A stretch of 45,190 nucleotides of DNA from assembly GCA_964465145.1 (NCBI GenBank), contig CAYXJR010000032.1, forward strand, positions 1 through 45,190, written 5' to 3'. Positions 8,699 to 17,233 of this stretch are shown piece by piece. The stretch comes from JAUVKA01 sp964465145. Lineage in GTDB: Bacteria; Bacteroidota; Bacteroidia; Bacteroidales; UBA12481. Made by a program: the position numbers and the translations under genes. Each line of letters opens with the position of its first letter. Position 1 is the stretch's first letter. The notes beneath the pieces were generated by a model. That model worked only from the letters and a program-made list of their open reading frames with translations, was not told where the DNA came from and searched no databases.

Positions 8699-10267
8699 AT
8701 GATGAAAAGGATTTTATTATTGACCGGCAGCCTGGTTTTTTCGCTTTTAGCTTTTGCTCAGGTAGATAAAAGTGATTGGGCTGAAGGTTTTCCGGAGGGG
8801 TGTACCAGTGTTACTGCCGGCAGATTAGCCACTACTGATGGCTCGGTAATTACTTCGCATACCGACGACAGTCATAGAACCCGTTCCTGGATAGATATTA
8901 TTCCGTCAATAACTCACCCTAAGGGCAGCAAGGTTACCATGTATAAGAGACAGGCCGACGACAGCAAAGCAATGCCAACCTATAAACATGTTCCCGTTGG
9001 GGAGATTCCCCAGGTAAAGCAAACCCATGGATTTATCAATACGGCTTATCCATGTATGAATGAGTACCAGCTTGGGATCGGGGAATCAACCTTCGGCGGC
9101 CATCCTGAACTACAATCTGATTCTGGCATTATTGACTGCCAGCGTTTGATCCAACTTATGCTTGAAAGGACCAAGACAGCAAGAGATGCCATTAATCTGG
9201 CAGGACAGTTACTTGAGGAGTATGGCTGGAACGATGCAGGAGAGTGCATGACTATTGCCGATCCACAGGAGGTTTGGCATCTTGAGGTGGTTGGCCCGGG
9301 GAAAGGCAAAGTTGGAGCTGTATGGGCTGCACAGCGTGTTCCGGATAATCATATCTCTGTTAATGCTAATGCAAGTACTATTAAGGAGATAAATCCAAAA
9401 GACAAGGATCATTTTTTATTTTCAGATAATATTTATGATGTCGCAAGGGAAAATGGTTGGTGGAGTGAAAATGAGATTTTTCGGTTTTGTTATGCTTATG
9501 CTCCGGAAAGTCGTACATCATTAGCGGCTCGTAGAAGGGAGTGGCGGGTTTTTGATTTGCTTGCACCATCTCTCAAATTAGACCCTTATGCCGAAAATTA
9601 TCCCTTCTCGGTTAAACCGGATAAGAAAGTAGGCCTTGAGGATCTGATAGTTGTTTTCCAGGATTATTATGAGGGAACCGATTTTAATTTTGTTAAGGAT
9701 ATTACCGTCACAGATGAGGATGGTAAAACTATTATTTCCCCTATGGCTAATCCTTTTATGCCCTATGATATGAACCTGGCTTTCCGGATTAATGGTGGTT
9801 GGGGTTGGCGGGGGGAACGCACCATTGCTCGCTGGTACACTATGTATGCTACTATAATCCAATGCCGTAGCTGGTTACCTGATGATATTGGCGGTGTGGC
9901 TTGGCTGGCCCTGGACAATGTGGCCTCTTCCATATATATTCCGGTTTTCGCCGGTACAACCGATCTCCCTTTGTCCTATAAAACACCTGGCCGTGTTAAT
10001 GGGTACACCCGTGAAAGTGCATGGTGGGCCTTTAACCGCTTGGGAACAATTACCGCTAAGAGATGGAACGATATGCGAAAAGACATTGAGGAGGTGTGGC
10101 AACCTATGCAGAAAGAAGTTTATCATGAGTTTATGCAGCTTGAAAAAAGCCTGCAAGAACTTAAAGGTGATACGGAAAGATCCCGCATAATCTCAGAGTT
10201 CACATTGAAATGGGGAGATAAAGTTGTAAATAAAGCCTGGAAGTTGGGCGACTTTTTGTGGACTTAA
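8699..10267 (+). CDS. C69 family dipeptidase
   Basis: A 522-residue exported Ntn-hydrolase of peptidase family C69 (PepD-like dipeptidases). A signal peptide covers residues 1-20 (ends AFAQ). The family nucleophile is Cys35 in the pattern EGCTSVTAGRLATTDGSV; in this family the cysteine usually becomes the N-terminal nucleophile after propeptide removal, so residues 21-34 would be a propeptide. The body has the usual motifs (ECMTIADPQEVWHLEVVGPGKG, RRREWRVFDLLAPS). Likely role: hydrolysis of dipeptides in the periplasm for nutrition. It is one of three peptide-cleaving enzymes in this window (with the M24 aminopeptidase and the M19 dipeptidase). The next gene follows 35 bp later on the same strand. 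Confidence 0.9.
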   Translation: MMKRILLLTGSLVFSLLAFAQVDKSDWAEGFPEGCTSVTAGRLATTDGSVITSHTDDSHRTRSWIDIIPSITHPKGSKVTMYKRQADDSKAMPTYKHVPVGEIPQVKQTHGFINTAYPCMNEYQLGIGESTFGGHPELQSDSGIIDCQRLIQLMLERTKTARDAINLAGQLLEEYGWNDAGECMTIADPQEVWHLEVVGPGKGKVGAVWAAQRVPDNHISVNANASTIKEINPKDKDHFLFSDNIYDVARENGWWSENEIFRFCYAYAPESRTSLAARRREWRVFDLLAPSLKLDPYAENYPFSVKPDKKVGLEDLIVVFQDYYEGTDFNFVKDITVTDEDGKTIISPMANPFMPYDMNLAFRINGGWGWRGERTIARWYTMYATIIQCRSWLPDDIGGVAWLALDNVASSIYIPVFAGTTDLPLSYKTPGRVNGYTRESAWWAFNRLGTITAKRWNDMRKDIEEVWQPMQKEVYHEFMQLEKSLQELKGDTERSRIISEFTLKWGDKVVNKAWKLGDFLWT

Positions 10268-10302
10268 TATGATGAAAAATTTTAATTAATAATTGTTTTC
10301 CA

Positions 10303-11304
10303 GTGGTAAAAATTAATCTTTCAAAAAGCCTGAAATATCTAATGTTTTTTGGTCTTGGTATAGTGATATTTTATTTTGTATACCGAGGGCAGGATCCCTC
10401 CAGGATCTGGGAAGGAGTAAAGGAATTTAGTTTTGGATGGGTTTTGTTATCTTTGGTGTTTTCCTTTATAAGCCTTCTGGTCAGGGCACTAAGGTGGAGA
10501 ATGATGATCCAGCCTCTTGGATACTCGCCAAGTATACTTAATACCTTCCTGGCTATTCTAATAATGTATCTTGCCAATTTTGCTTTTCCAAGACTTGGTG
10601 AAATTAGTAGGTGCGGAGTACTTACTAAGTATGAAAAAGTTCCCTTTACTCCACAAATTGGTACCGTTGTCACAGAAAGAATCATCGATTTTATTATACT
10701 GATATTTATTTTTCTGGTAGTTATATTAGCACAATTTGGATTAATCACAGGTTTCATTGATAATAACAGGCTTAAGCTGGGATTCGACTCACCCTTATTA
10801 CATTCCAGTCTTTTTTGGTTTGGCCTTCTTGCATTTATTATTCTGATGGGAGCCGTTTTTTATTTATACCGGGATAGAATCAGGTCCCACGCCTGGACAA
10901 AAAAAATCAGTGAACTTTTGAAAAAGTTTTTGGAGGGATTGCTTTCTGTCAGGAAGTTAAAAAAGCCAGGTCTGTTTATTTTTTATTCCCTGTCTATTTA
11001 TGCATGTTACTTTTTAATGACATTATCGATACTACGTGGATACGAACCAACCCGTGAAATGGGAGCGGGAGCAGCTTTTGCATTGTTGGCAATGGGCAGC
11101 ATTGGAATGATACTGCCGGTTCAGGGGGGAATAGGTACCTATCATTTCTTCGTGATCGAAACACTACTGATTCTGGGATTGGCCAGACCTGAGGGCCAAT
11201 TGGTTGCACTTGTCCTTCATGGATCGATGACAATTTTTATAATTTTCATTGGGCTAGTCGCGCTTCTTGCCCTGCCGATTGTAAACCGGAAAAAAATGGA
11301 ATAA
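10303..11304 (+). CDS. Flippase-like (LPG synthase TM / UPF0104) membrane protein
   Basis: A 333-residue integral membrane protein of the lysylphosphatidylglycerol synthase transmembrane-domain family (UPF0104). About eight hydrophobic segments are visible. The family signature FAFPRLGEISRCGVL followed by GTVVTERIID is present near residues 94-125, and the LPVQGGIGTYHFF motif near 270. It lacks the cytoplasmic GNAT-like synthase domain of MprF, so it is the stand-alone membrane part, generally proposed to flip or transport lipids. The start is a GTG at 10303; the nearest upstream ATG (10272) closes after five codons. Substrate unknown. Confidence 0.8.
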   Translation: MVKINLSKSLKYLMFFGLGIVIFYFVYRGQDPSRIWEGVKEFSFGWVLLSLVFSFISLLVRALRWRMMIQPLGYSPSILNTFLAILIMYLANFAFPRLGEISRCGVLTKYEKVPFTPQIGTVVTERIIDFIILIFIFLVVILAQFGLITGFIDNNRLKLGFDSPLLHSSLFWFGLLAFIILMGAVFYLYRDRIRSHAWTKKISELLKKFLEGLLSVRKLKKPGLFIFYSLSIYACYFLMTLSILRGYEPTREMGAGAAFALLAMGSIGMILPVQGGIGTYHFFVIETLLILGLARPEGQLVALVLHGSMTIFIIFIGLVALLALPIVNRKKME

Positions 11305-11353
11305 TTCTTTATTACGAGTTTTTTCAATCTAAAGATGAACTAAATTCATGCCG

Positions 11354-11379
11354 GGTTGTATACTTGTTGGAGTACAACC
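11354..11379. promoter_or_regulatory. Inverted repeat upstream of the MerR-type gene
   Basis: GGTTGTA (11354-11360) and TACAACC (11373-11379) form a perfect 7-bp inverted repeat around a 12-nt centre. The centre includes TATACTTG, one mismatch from the TAnnTTTG promoter octamer. MerR-family regulators commonly bind such dyads over their own promoters, so this is a candidate autoregulatory operator 23 bp before the start codon. Binding is inferred only. Confidence 0.4.
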
Positions 11380-11402
11380 TTCAGTAGCATGTTAAGACAC
11401 AA

Positions 11403-12293
11403 ATGAATCCGGTAAAATATTCAATTAGTGACCTTGAGCGAATCACGGGAATTCGAGCCCACACAATCCGCATGTGGGAGAAAAGGTATGGAATTATCAT
11501 TCCTGAACGAACAAGTACAAATATTCGCTATTATTCGGATAAACATTTACAGAAACTGCTGAATATTAGCATTTTGAATAAGAATGGTTTTAAGATCTCT
11601 CATATATCAGATTTAACAGAAAATGAAATCATTAAAGAAGTGGGATATATCTCAGATTCAACAGAGGGTATGGATGCTAATATCAATACGATGATCCTGG
11701 CAGCTGTTGACCTGCATGAAGAGCAATTTGAGAAAACGCTTAATTCATCAATATTAAAGATTGGTTTTGAACGGACTTTTTGCGAATTGGTGTTTCCCCT
11801 TTTTACAAAAATGAGCGTTTTCTGGCAAATAGGTCGAATCAATGCTTGTCAGGAAAGGTTCATTATTAACCTTGTCAGGCAAAAACTCTTAGTGGCCATT
11901 GATGGATTAGTAGGGCAGACCAATTCATACCCCAGGAATTTTCTCCTTTTCCTTCCTGCCGGAGAATACAATGAAACCGGGCTTCTGTTTGCTAATTACC
12001 TTATTAGAAAATCCGGCCATCAAGTGGTTTATCTTGGTACTTCTGTGCCATTGGAGCATCTAAAGCACCTGGCCGACCAGCCGAAATTCAAAGAGATATT
12101 GATAAATATGACATTTCCAAAGGTGGAATGTGATCTCGCCACCTACCTTGAATTACTTAGGGGGATTTTCCCATCCCAAAAAATCCATCTGATTTTATCA
12201 GGAGATACTCCGGAGTTCAAACCGAATTCATTTCCTAATATTCAGGTATACAGCTCTTTTAACCATTTTTCTAAGATTTTAAGCCAGGCCTGA
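11403..12293 (+). CDS. MerR-family regulator with degenerate B12-binding fold
   Basis: A 296-residue regulator with a MerR winged helix-turn-helix at residues 5-70 (YSISDLERITGIRAHTIRMW). A helical bundle follows at about 95-170, then a Rossmann-like B12-binding fold at about 178-295 (NFLLFLPAGEYN, GHQVVYLGTSVP). This is the domain order of CarA/CarH/LitR light- and cobalamin-responsive repressors. The cobalamin-contacting positions are altered: the Wx9EH motif reads W141 followed by E151-R152, and the lower-ligand DxHxxG/ExHxxG motif reads E188-Y-N190-E-T-G193. It may therefore not bind B12 through histidine. In Bacteroidota, genes of this type often neighbour an ECF sigma factor and carotenoid genes; the sigma factor is here, the carotenoid genes are not in the window. 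Confidence 0.85.
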   Translation: MNPVKYSISDLERITGIRAHTIRMWEKRYGIIIPERTSTNIRYYSDKHLQKLLNISILNKNGFKISHISDLTENEIIKEVGYISDSTEGMDANINTMILAAVDLHEEQFEKTLNSSILKIGFERTFCELVFPLFTKMSVFWQIGRINACQERFIINLVRQKLLVAIDGLVGQTNSYPRNFLLFLPAGEYNETGLLFANYLIRKSGHQVVYLGTSVPLEHLKHLADQPKFKEILINMTFPKVECDLATYLELLRGIFPSQKIHLILSGDTPEFKPNSFPNIQVYSSFNHFSKILSQA

Positions 12294-12343
12294 ATCCATA
12301 CAGGTTAACAATACCAACTGATTTTTTTCTATTGTAAGTTTAT

Positions 12344-12372
12344 TTAGATCATATTTATAAAAAATGATCTAA
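12344..12372. promoter_or_regulatory. 9-bp inverted repeat between regulator and sigma gene
   Basis: TTAGATCAT (12344-12352) and ATGATCTAA (12364-12372) are perfect inverted copies around an 11-nt AT-only centre. No T run follows, so it is not a standard terminator. It lies 112 bp upstream of the sigma -7 box and could be an operator. The rest of the 12294-12535 gap holds only the promoter listed next. Confidence 0.35.
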
Positions 12373-12459
12373 TATCTTTATTAATAGGATGTTGTTGTGT
12401 TTCTTATTTATAATACAATAATAAATGTTTAACAAAACACAGTCAAAGACTAAACAGAA

Positions 12460-12491
12460 TTTGAAAATACAAGAATTCAAGCTTATCTTTG
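12460..12491 (+). promoter_or_regulatory. Housekeeping-type promoter of the ECF sigma gene
   Basis: TTTG at 12460-12463, a 20-nt spacer, then TATCTTTG at 12484-12491. This is an almost ideal Bacteroidota promoter. Expected transcription start near 12497, giving a leader of about 40 nt before the ATG. Confidence 0.7.
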
Positions 12492-12535
12492 TTTAAGAAA
12501 CATAAAACTAAAGTTCAACAACAATCTGGTAAGTT

Positions 12536-13039
12536 ATGACAGCAATTGAGTTCAATCACCAACTACTTCATCTGGAAACAAAGCTTGGCTATTTTGCGAA
12601 AAGTTTGACCTTAGACTCAGAATCAGCCAAAGATCTGCTTCAGGAAACAATGTTCAAGGCAATATCGAATCGTGATAAATTTCAGGGAGACAAAAATCTT
12701 AAAGCCTGGGTATTTACGATTATGAAAAATACATTCATTAATAATTACAGGCGGAATGTTCGTGCCAGCACTATTATCGACAGCACAGATAATTTATATT
12801 ACCTTAATCTGAATGCTGGAACAAGTTATCAAAGTCCGGAATCACAGTATAATACGCTGGAAATTGAAAAGGCCATCCAGGAGTTGCCTGATGATTATAG
12901 AATCCCCTTTGAAATGCACACAAGAGGGTATAAATACAAGGAGATTGCAGAGCACCTCAGCCAGCCCTTAGGATCTATAAAAAGTAAAATCTTTTTTGCC
13001 AGGCGAAGGCTGATGGAAAAATTAAAAGATTACAAATAA
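12536..13039 (+). CDS. ECF RNA polymerase sigma factor
   Basis: A 167-residue sigma-70 family protein of ECF size. Region 2 spans about residues 10-80 (DLLQETMFKAISNRDKF, then LKAWVFTIMKNTFINNYRR, the classic region 2.3/2.4 pattern). Region 4 spans about 112-165 (IQELPDDYRIPFEMHTRGYKYKEIAE then GSIKSKIFFARRRLMEKL). No anti-sigma gene adjoins it; the upstream MerR-type regulator is the likely partner in control. It has its own strong promoter and is closed by a GNRA-loop terminator. In related bacteria such sigma/MerR pairs sit by carotenoid genes, so a light or oxidative stress regulon is possible but unproven. Confidence 0.92.
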   Translation: MTAIEFNHQLLHLETKLGYFAKSLTLDSESAKDLLQETMFKAISNRDKFQGDKNLKAWVFTIMKNTFINNYRRNVRASTIIDSTDNLYYLNLNAGTSYQSPESQYNTLEIEKAIQELPDDYRIPFEMHTRGYKYKEIAEHLSQPLGSIKSKIFFARRRLMEKLKDYK

Positions 13040-13040
13040 A

Positions 13041-13065
13041 AAAAATCCCGGAAACGGGATTTTTT
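13041..13065 (+). terminator. Intrinsic terminator after the ECF sigma gene
   Basis: AAAAATCCCG (13041-13050), loop GAAA, CGGGATTTTT (13055-13064), running into more T residues. It starts one base after the sigma stop codon. Confidence 0.85.
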
Positions 13066-13119
13066 ATTAAACCTTTTCACCAATTTAGTATCTAATTGAC
13101 AAACTAAAAATTTAATAAA

Positions 13120-13533
13120 GTGAAAAAACAATTTTTAAATCTGGCAGGATTATTAATCCTTTTTATTCTTCCCTTATCTCTAATGGCTCAAGACCGTGGG
13201 CAAGGCCAGGGCCAGGTCGATAGAGCAGCACGTGCTAAGCAGCAGCAGGAAGAGCTTAAGAAAACTCTTGCATTGAACAAAGACCAAGGTGCGAAGTTTG
13301 ACAAGATCTATGAAGATTTTAATAAAAAGCGGACCGAAATGATGGAAGGCATGACCCAAGGGGGTGATCGTACAGCCATGAGAGATAAAATGACTAAGAT
13401 GAATGCATCCCGTGATGATTCGATTAAAAAAGTTTTGGACAAGGGTCAAGTTAAGAAGTATGATGAATATCTCAAGAAACAAGCTGAGGCCCGCCAAAAC
13501 AGGGGCAATCGCGGTGGTGGTGGTGGACGTTAA
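13120..13533 (+). CDS. Small secreted helical protein (Spy/DUF4890-like)
   Basis: A 137-residue exported protein. The signal peptide spans residues 1-23 (LLILFILPLSLMAQ). The mature part is highly charged and helical, rich in Gln, Lys, Asp and Met, with a repeated pattern LALNKDQGAKFDKIYEDFNKK and VLDKGQVKKYDEYLKKQ. This resembles the LTxxQ-type helices of the Spy/CpxP periplasmic chaperone fold and small Bacteroidota proteins such as DUF4890. The tail is a Gly/Arg-rich stretch. The start codon is GTG at 13120. It sits behind the terminator of the sigma gene, so it has its own transcript. A chaperone-like or metal/stress role is only a suggestion. Confidence 0.65.
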   Translation: MKKQFLNLAGLLILFILPLSLMAQDRGQGQGQVDRAARAKQQQEELKKTLALNKDQGAKFDKIYEDFNKKRTEMMEGMTQGGDRTAMRDKMTKMNASRDDSIKKVLDKGQVKKYDEYLKKQAEARQNRGNRGGGGGR

Positions 13534-13545
13534 TCGTTAATCATA

Positions 13546-16176
13546 TCAGAAAATTCTGACAGGGCCCTGGATTTTTCCAGAAGGGCCTTCTATCAAAATT
13601 GAATAATAACCCGGTTCCGGAAAGATAATTTCGGGAACCGGGTATATTGATGTATCCGGTTTCTTTTCAATTATCAGATCCCATCTCCACTGATTAATCC
13701 CCTCAGTTGAATATAAGATCTCAACGTATACTGAGTCCATTTTTTCATTGATCAGAGTTAGTATGATCTCTTCTTTTTTAGGCCAGTTAAAAGAAAGTTG
13801 AAGATCACGGGTGGATGACAGGTCATAGTCGCCTCTGTAATCCCTCTGCCTGGGAATTCGCCCATCGATGCTTGTCATGAAAAAAGGCTGCCTGGCCAGG
13901 GAATTAGCATAATATGTGCGTATAGGCTCGGTGAAAGCTATGAAAAGGCTCATACCATGTGTACCTGCAAGCAGATATCTATTATTTCTAATCAATTTCA
14001 ATTGGTGGACACTGGTGGTTGGGAGGGATTTACTCATTGATTCCCAGTTGTTTCCAAGATCAGGACTACAATAAATACCTCGATCTGTACCTATATAAAT
14101 AAGATCTTCCAATATTGGATCTTCTAACAAACAATTTACTGGTTCAAAAGGTAACTTTGAGACTATTCTGGTCCATGATTTTCCCGTATTTTCCGACCTG
14201 TAGATGTATGGTGCATAATCATCATCATCCATTCCCTTGGCAATAAGAAATATTCTTGAACTGTTATGCTGTGATGGTATAAGCTTCAATATTTTTTTTT
14301 GCGGGATGCCTTTGGAAATCTCAATCCAATTGGTGCCATCGTTCCTGCTAACCCATACAATTCCCTTCTCTGTTCCTGAAAACAGCAATCCGGCTAAAAT
14401 GGGTGATTCTGCTAGTGCAGTTATGGAACGGCTCTTTCGTTCTTCGTTCTCAGAATAACAAAGATCGGGACTTAACCGGATCCATGATTCTCCATCATCT
14501 ATTGATTTATACACCTTGTTTGCACCATAATAGATGGTTTTATTATCATGTTGAGAAATAATTATTGGAGTGAACCAACTATTCCTCAAAGGATTTTCGT
14601 CATCATCTGGTCGGGGCTTAATTTGCTGAGTTTCACCTGTGACCATGTTTTTTTTGTTCAAGTATCCATTTTGGGATTCATAATACACAAGCTGAGAATC
14701 CTTCGGGGATTCAAGGGTGGTAAAGCCGTCTCCACCCGACCAGGGATCCAACCAAACGTATTGCCACGAATCTCTAGTTTCACTGGGATCCTCAGGCTTG
14801 ATCAGGCCCATTATGCTTGAATTATCCTGGGTCCCACCATACACTCTTACAGGATCAGAGTCGACAATGCTAATATCATAAAACTCTCCTGCTGGAATTG
14901 TATTGCAATGCGTCCACGACTCGCCCGTGTTATAGCTGAGATAAACCCCGCCATTATTGCCTAAAATGAGACAACTGGGGTGCAAAGGATCAATGTACAG
15001 GTCATGCTGATCTAGGTGCAGGCTATTCCCGGGATTAGGCTTAATATGATTTATTGATCCCTGAATCCGTGAAAAGTTCTGCCCTCCGTTTGTGGAGTGT
15101 AGAAGATAAATCCCTAATATGTAAATGTCGTTGGAATCAAACGGGGAGATACGGATGTCGCCGAAAGCCCAGCCAAATCCTGAATAATTCAACAAGGGTT
15201 CTTCATGGGTTTTCTCCCAATTTACACCAAAGTCGCGGCTTCGATAGACTTCTGCTCCAATTAATCCGGAAATACTATCTGTTTTTAGTTGATTGCGATT
15301 ATCCACCAGTGCATATACTACCTCTGGCCGGGAAGGGCTTATGGCAAGGCCTATTCGCCCTATCTCTTTACCCGTGGGGAAGCCATTGTCGAGACGGTCC
15401 CAGCTGTGACCAATATTTTCTGATTTGTATATTCCGGAATTTTCGCCGGCAAGCATATCCCAGGTGGCAGCATATAAGATTTTGTTTGCCGCATCCCAGG
15501 CAACATCTACTACTCCTGTATTTTCTGATATATAGAGGATCTGCTCCCAGGTTTGACCTCCATCCTTTGTCATGAACAATCCTCTCTGACTGTTTTTTGA
15601 CCAAAAATGACCTATGGCCGCAACAAAAACAATATTTGGATCAGAAGGATCAACCACAACCCTTCCAATGTGATGGCTGTCGGTTAGTCCCTTATTGTAC
15701 CATGTTTTACCTCCATCTGTTGACTTATAGATTCCAGTCCCAGTATAGGAAAATCCCCTTGAAGCCCTAAGGTTCTCCCCAGTACCCAGGTAGAGAATCT
15801 CAGGATTGGAAATCGAAATAGCCAGATCGCCTATACTATGAGTTAATTCATCCTTAAAGATGCACTCCCAGTCAACTCCCTGATTTACTGTTTTCCAAAG
15901 ACTTCCAGCTCCAAAACCGGCATATATGACACCTGGTTGATCAATCGGACAATCAATGCTTTCCACTCTGCCTCCCTGAAACGCAGGTCCTATGGAAGTC
16001 CAGTCAAGGTCGGAAAAAGGTGATCGATCTTCCATTAACCGATGTGTCAGCCCGCCCTGGTAAAAATCCCCTGCGGTTTTTTCTCTTGACTGGCTGTAAA
16101 GGGTCAAATTAATCAAGGTCAGTATCAAACTGGTTACAATGGCCCTTGTAATGGTACTGCTGGGGTTTTTACTCAT
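13546..16176 (-). CDS. Secreted Asp-box (BNR/VPS10-like) beta-propeller protein
   Basis: An 876-residue exported protein made mainly of Asp-box repeats. I count about eleven S/T-x-D-x-G-x-x-W type motifs, for example STDGGKTW, TKDGGQTW, SYNTGESW, SIDDGESW, SENTGKSW and SPDLGNNW. This is the signature of VPS10/sortilin-like and BNR propellers, which in Bacteroidota are often annotated as glycosyl hydrolases without proof. Nothing marks a sialidase active site, so I leave the function open. The N-terminus has a hydrophobic export segment (residues 12-28). It is the last gene of a leftward operon, 12 bp after the hydroxyproline dehydratase, so it may act on or bind a secreted peptide substrate. 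Confidence 0.8.
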   Translation of the reverse strand: MSKNPSSTITRAIVTSLILTLINLTLYSQSREKTAGDFYQGGLTHRLMEDRSPFSDLDWTSIGPAFQGGRVESIDCPIDQPGVIYAGFGAGSLWKTVNQGVDWECIFKDELTHSIGDLAISISNPEILYLGTGENLRASRGFSYTGTGIYKSTDGGKTWYNKGLTDSHHIGRVVVDPSDPNIVFVAAIGHFWSKNSQRGLFMTKDGGQTWEQILYISENTGVVDVAWDAANKILYAATWDMLAGENSGIYKSENIGHSWDRLDNGFPTGKEIGRIGLAISPSRPEVVYALVDNRNQLKTDSISGLIGAEVYRSRDFGVNWEKTHEEPLLNYSGFGWAFGDIRISPFDSNDIYILGIYLLHSTNGGQNFSRIQGSINHIKPNPGNSLHLDQHDLYIDPLHPSCLILGNNGGVYLSYNTGESWTHCNTIPAGEFYDISIVDSDPVRVYGGTQDNSSIMGLIKPEDPSETRDSWQYVWLDPWSGGDGFTTLESPKDSQLVYYESQNGYLNKKNMVTGETQQIKPRPDDDENPLRNSWFTPIIISQHDNKTIYYGANKVYKSIDDGESWIRLSPDLCYSENEERKSRSITALAESPILAGLLFSGTEKGIVWVSRNDGTNWIEISKGIPQKKILKLIPSQHNSSRIFLIAKGMDDDDYAPYIYRSENTGKSWTRIVSKLPFEPVNCLLEDPILEDLIYIGTDRGIYCSPDLGNNWESMSKSLPTTSVHQLKLIRNNRYLLAGTHGMSLFIAFTEPIRTYYANSLARQPFFMTSIDGRIPRQRDYRGDYDLSSTRDLQLSFNWPKKEEIILTLINEKMDSVYVEILYSTEGINQWRWDLIIEKKPDTSIYPVPEIIFPEPGYYSILIEGPSGKIQGPVRIF

Positions 16177-16188
16177 TCTGAATATTTG

Positions 16189-17232
16189 TTATCGAAATAT
16201 GAACCCTTTTCTCAGAGGGTCTGAAGGATCAAAATAGAATTCATGTTTGCCGATAATGGATGCTGAACCGCTGACCTCCGGAATAACTGCATCAAAAGGA
16301 CCAAAGCGGGCAAGGCTTTTAACCTTAATGTCCATGGTTGTTCCCAGAATACTTTCGATTCTGATAGATGTTCCAACCGGCAATTCTCCACGCCTATGGT
16401 GAATAGCGGCTCTGGCGCTCACACCTGTGCCTGTTGGAGACCGATCCACCTCCCCATCGGCAAAAATGCAAACATTACGGCTGTGGTTGTTTGAGTTTTC
16501 GGCTGTGCCAGTAAAAATAGTGCCATAAAGAAAGCTTAATTCCTTGCTATAAGGATGGTTGATATCATATTGTTCGATAGTTGCCTGCTTGATCTTTCTT
16601 CCCATTTCAATCAGCCTATTGTAGTCATTGCTTGTTAGATCCAGGCCAAGAGGCTCAATATCTGTAAAAGCATAAAAAGCTCCACCGTATGCCACATCAA
16701 TTATTATCTTTCCAAAACCTGGGATTTCAAGTGGCTGTTGCTGATGCAAGACAAAAGAGGGGACATTTTCGAAATATACCCGTTCAACTTTACCCTCTTT
16801 TATAATGGCACGGGCTGTTATTCTTCCTGGTGGAGCATCAATACGAATTACAGGCTCAGTTTCATTTATCCTGATTCGTCCCGTTTCCAGCATAAGAGTT
16901 GCCAGTGCAATAATAGCATGCCCGCACATGGTGGAATAGCCTTCATTATGGATAAAAAATACACCAAAATCGCCATCATCAGTGACGGGTGGGGTTATGA
17001 CAGCACCATACATATCTGCATGTCCACGTGGTTCCCACATAAGACCAGTCCGGATGTGATCAAGATGTTCCCGGAAAAAGCTTCTTTTTTCAAGAATACT
17101 TTCTCCGGGAATATCCTGAAGGCCATCGGTAATAACACGCAAGGGTTCTCCAGCCGTATGAAGGTCAATAGTTTTAATTATTGACCAATGGGCTGGGGGT
17201 TTCCATTTCCAACCGCTAAAAAAACTGCTCAT
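16189..17232 (-). CDS. trans-3-hydroxy-L-proline dehydratase (proline racemase family)
   Basis: A 347-residue cytosolic enzyme of the proline racemase family. The first catalytic cysteine is Cys103 in TMCGHAIIAL. The second position, a cysteine in racemases and 4-hydroxyproline epimerases (DRSPCGTG), is Thr267 here (DRSPTGTG). The Cys/Thr pair is the known signature of trans-3-hydroxy-L-proline dehydratase (as in human L3HYPDH), which makes delta-1-pyrroline-2-carboxylate. The length fits the family. It starts 1 bp after the aminopeptidase P stop and precedes the propeller gene by 12 bp. The pairing suggests use of hydroxyproline-containing peptides, such as collagen fragments. Specificity rests on one residue, so epimerase activity is not fully excluded. 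Confidence 0.85.
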   Translation of the reverse strand: MSSFFSGWKWKPPAHWSIIKTIDLHTAGEPLRVITDGLQDIPGESILEKRSFFREHLDHIRTGLMWEPRGHADMYGAVITPPVTDDGDFGVFFIHNEGYSTMCGHAIIALATLMLETGRIRINETEPVIRIDAPPGRITARAIIKEGKVERVYFENVPSFVLHQQQPLEIPGFGKIIIDVAYGGAFYAFTDIEPLGLDLTSNDYNRLIEMGRKIKQATIEQYDINHPYSKELSFLYGTIFTGTAENSNNHSRNVCIFADGEVDRSPTGTGVSARAAIHHRRGELPVGTSIRIESILGTTMDIKVKSLARFGPFDAVIPEVSGSASIIGKHEFYFDPSDPLRKGFIFR

Positions 17233-17233
17233 C

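Noticed and set aside
13546..16176. Sialidase
   Set aside because: Asp boxes alone do not show sialidase activity; no arginine triad or RIP motif was seen.
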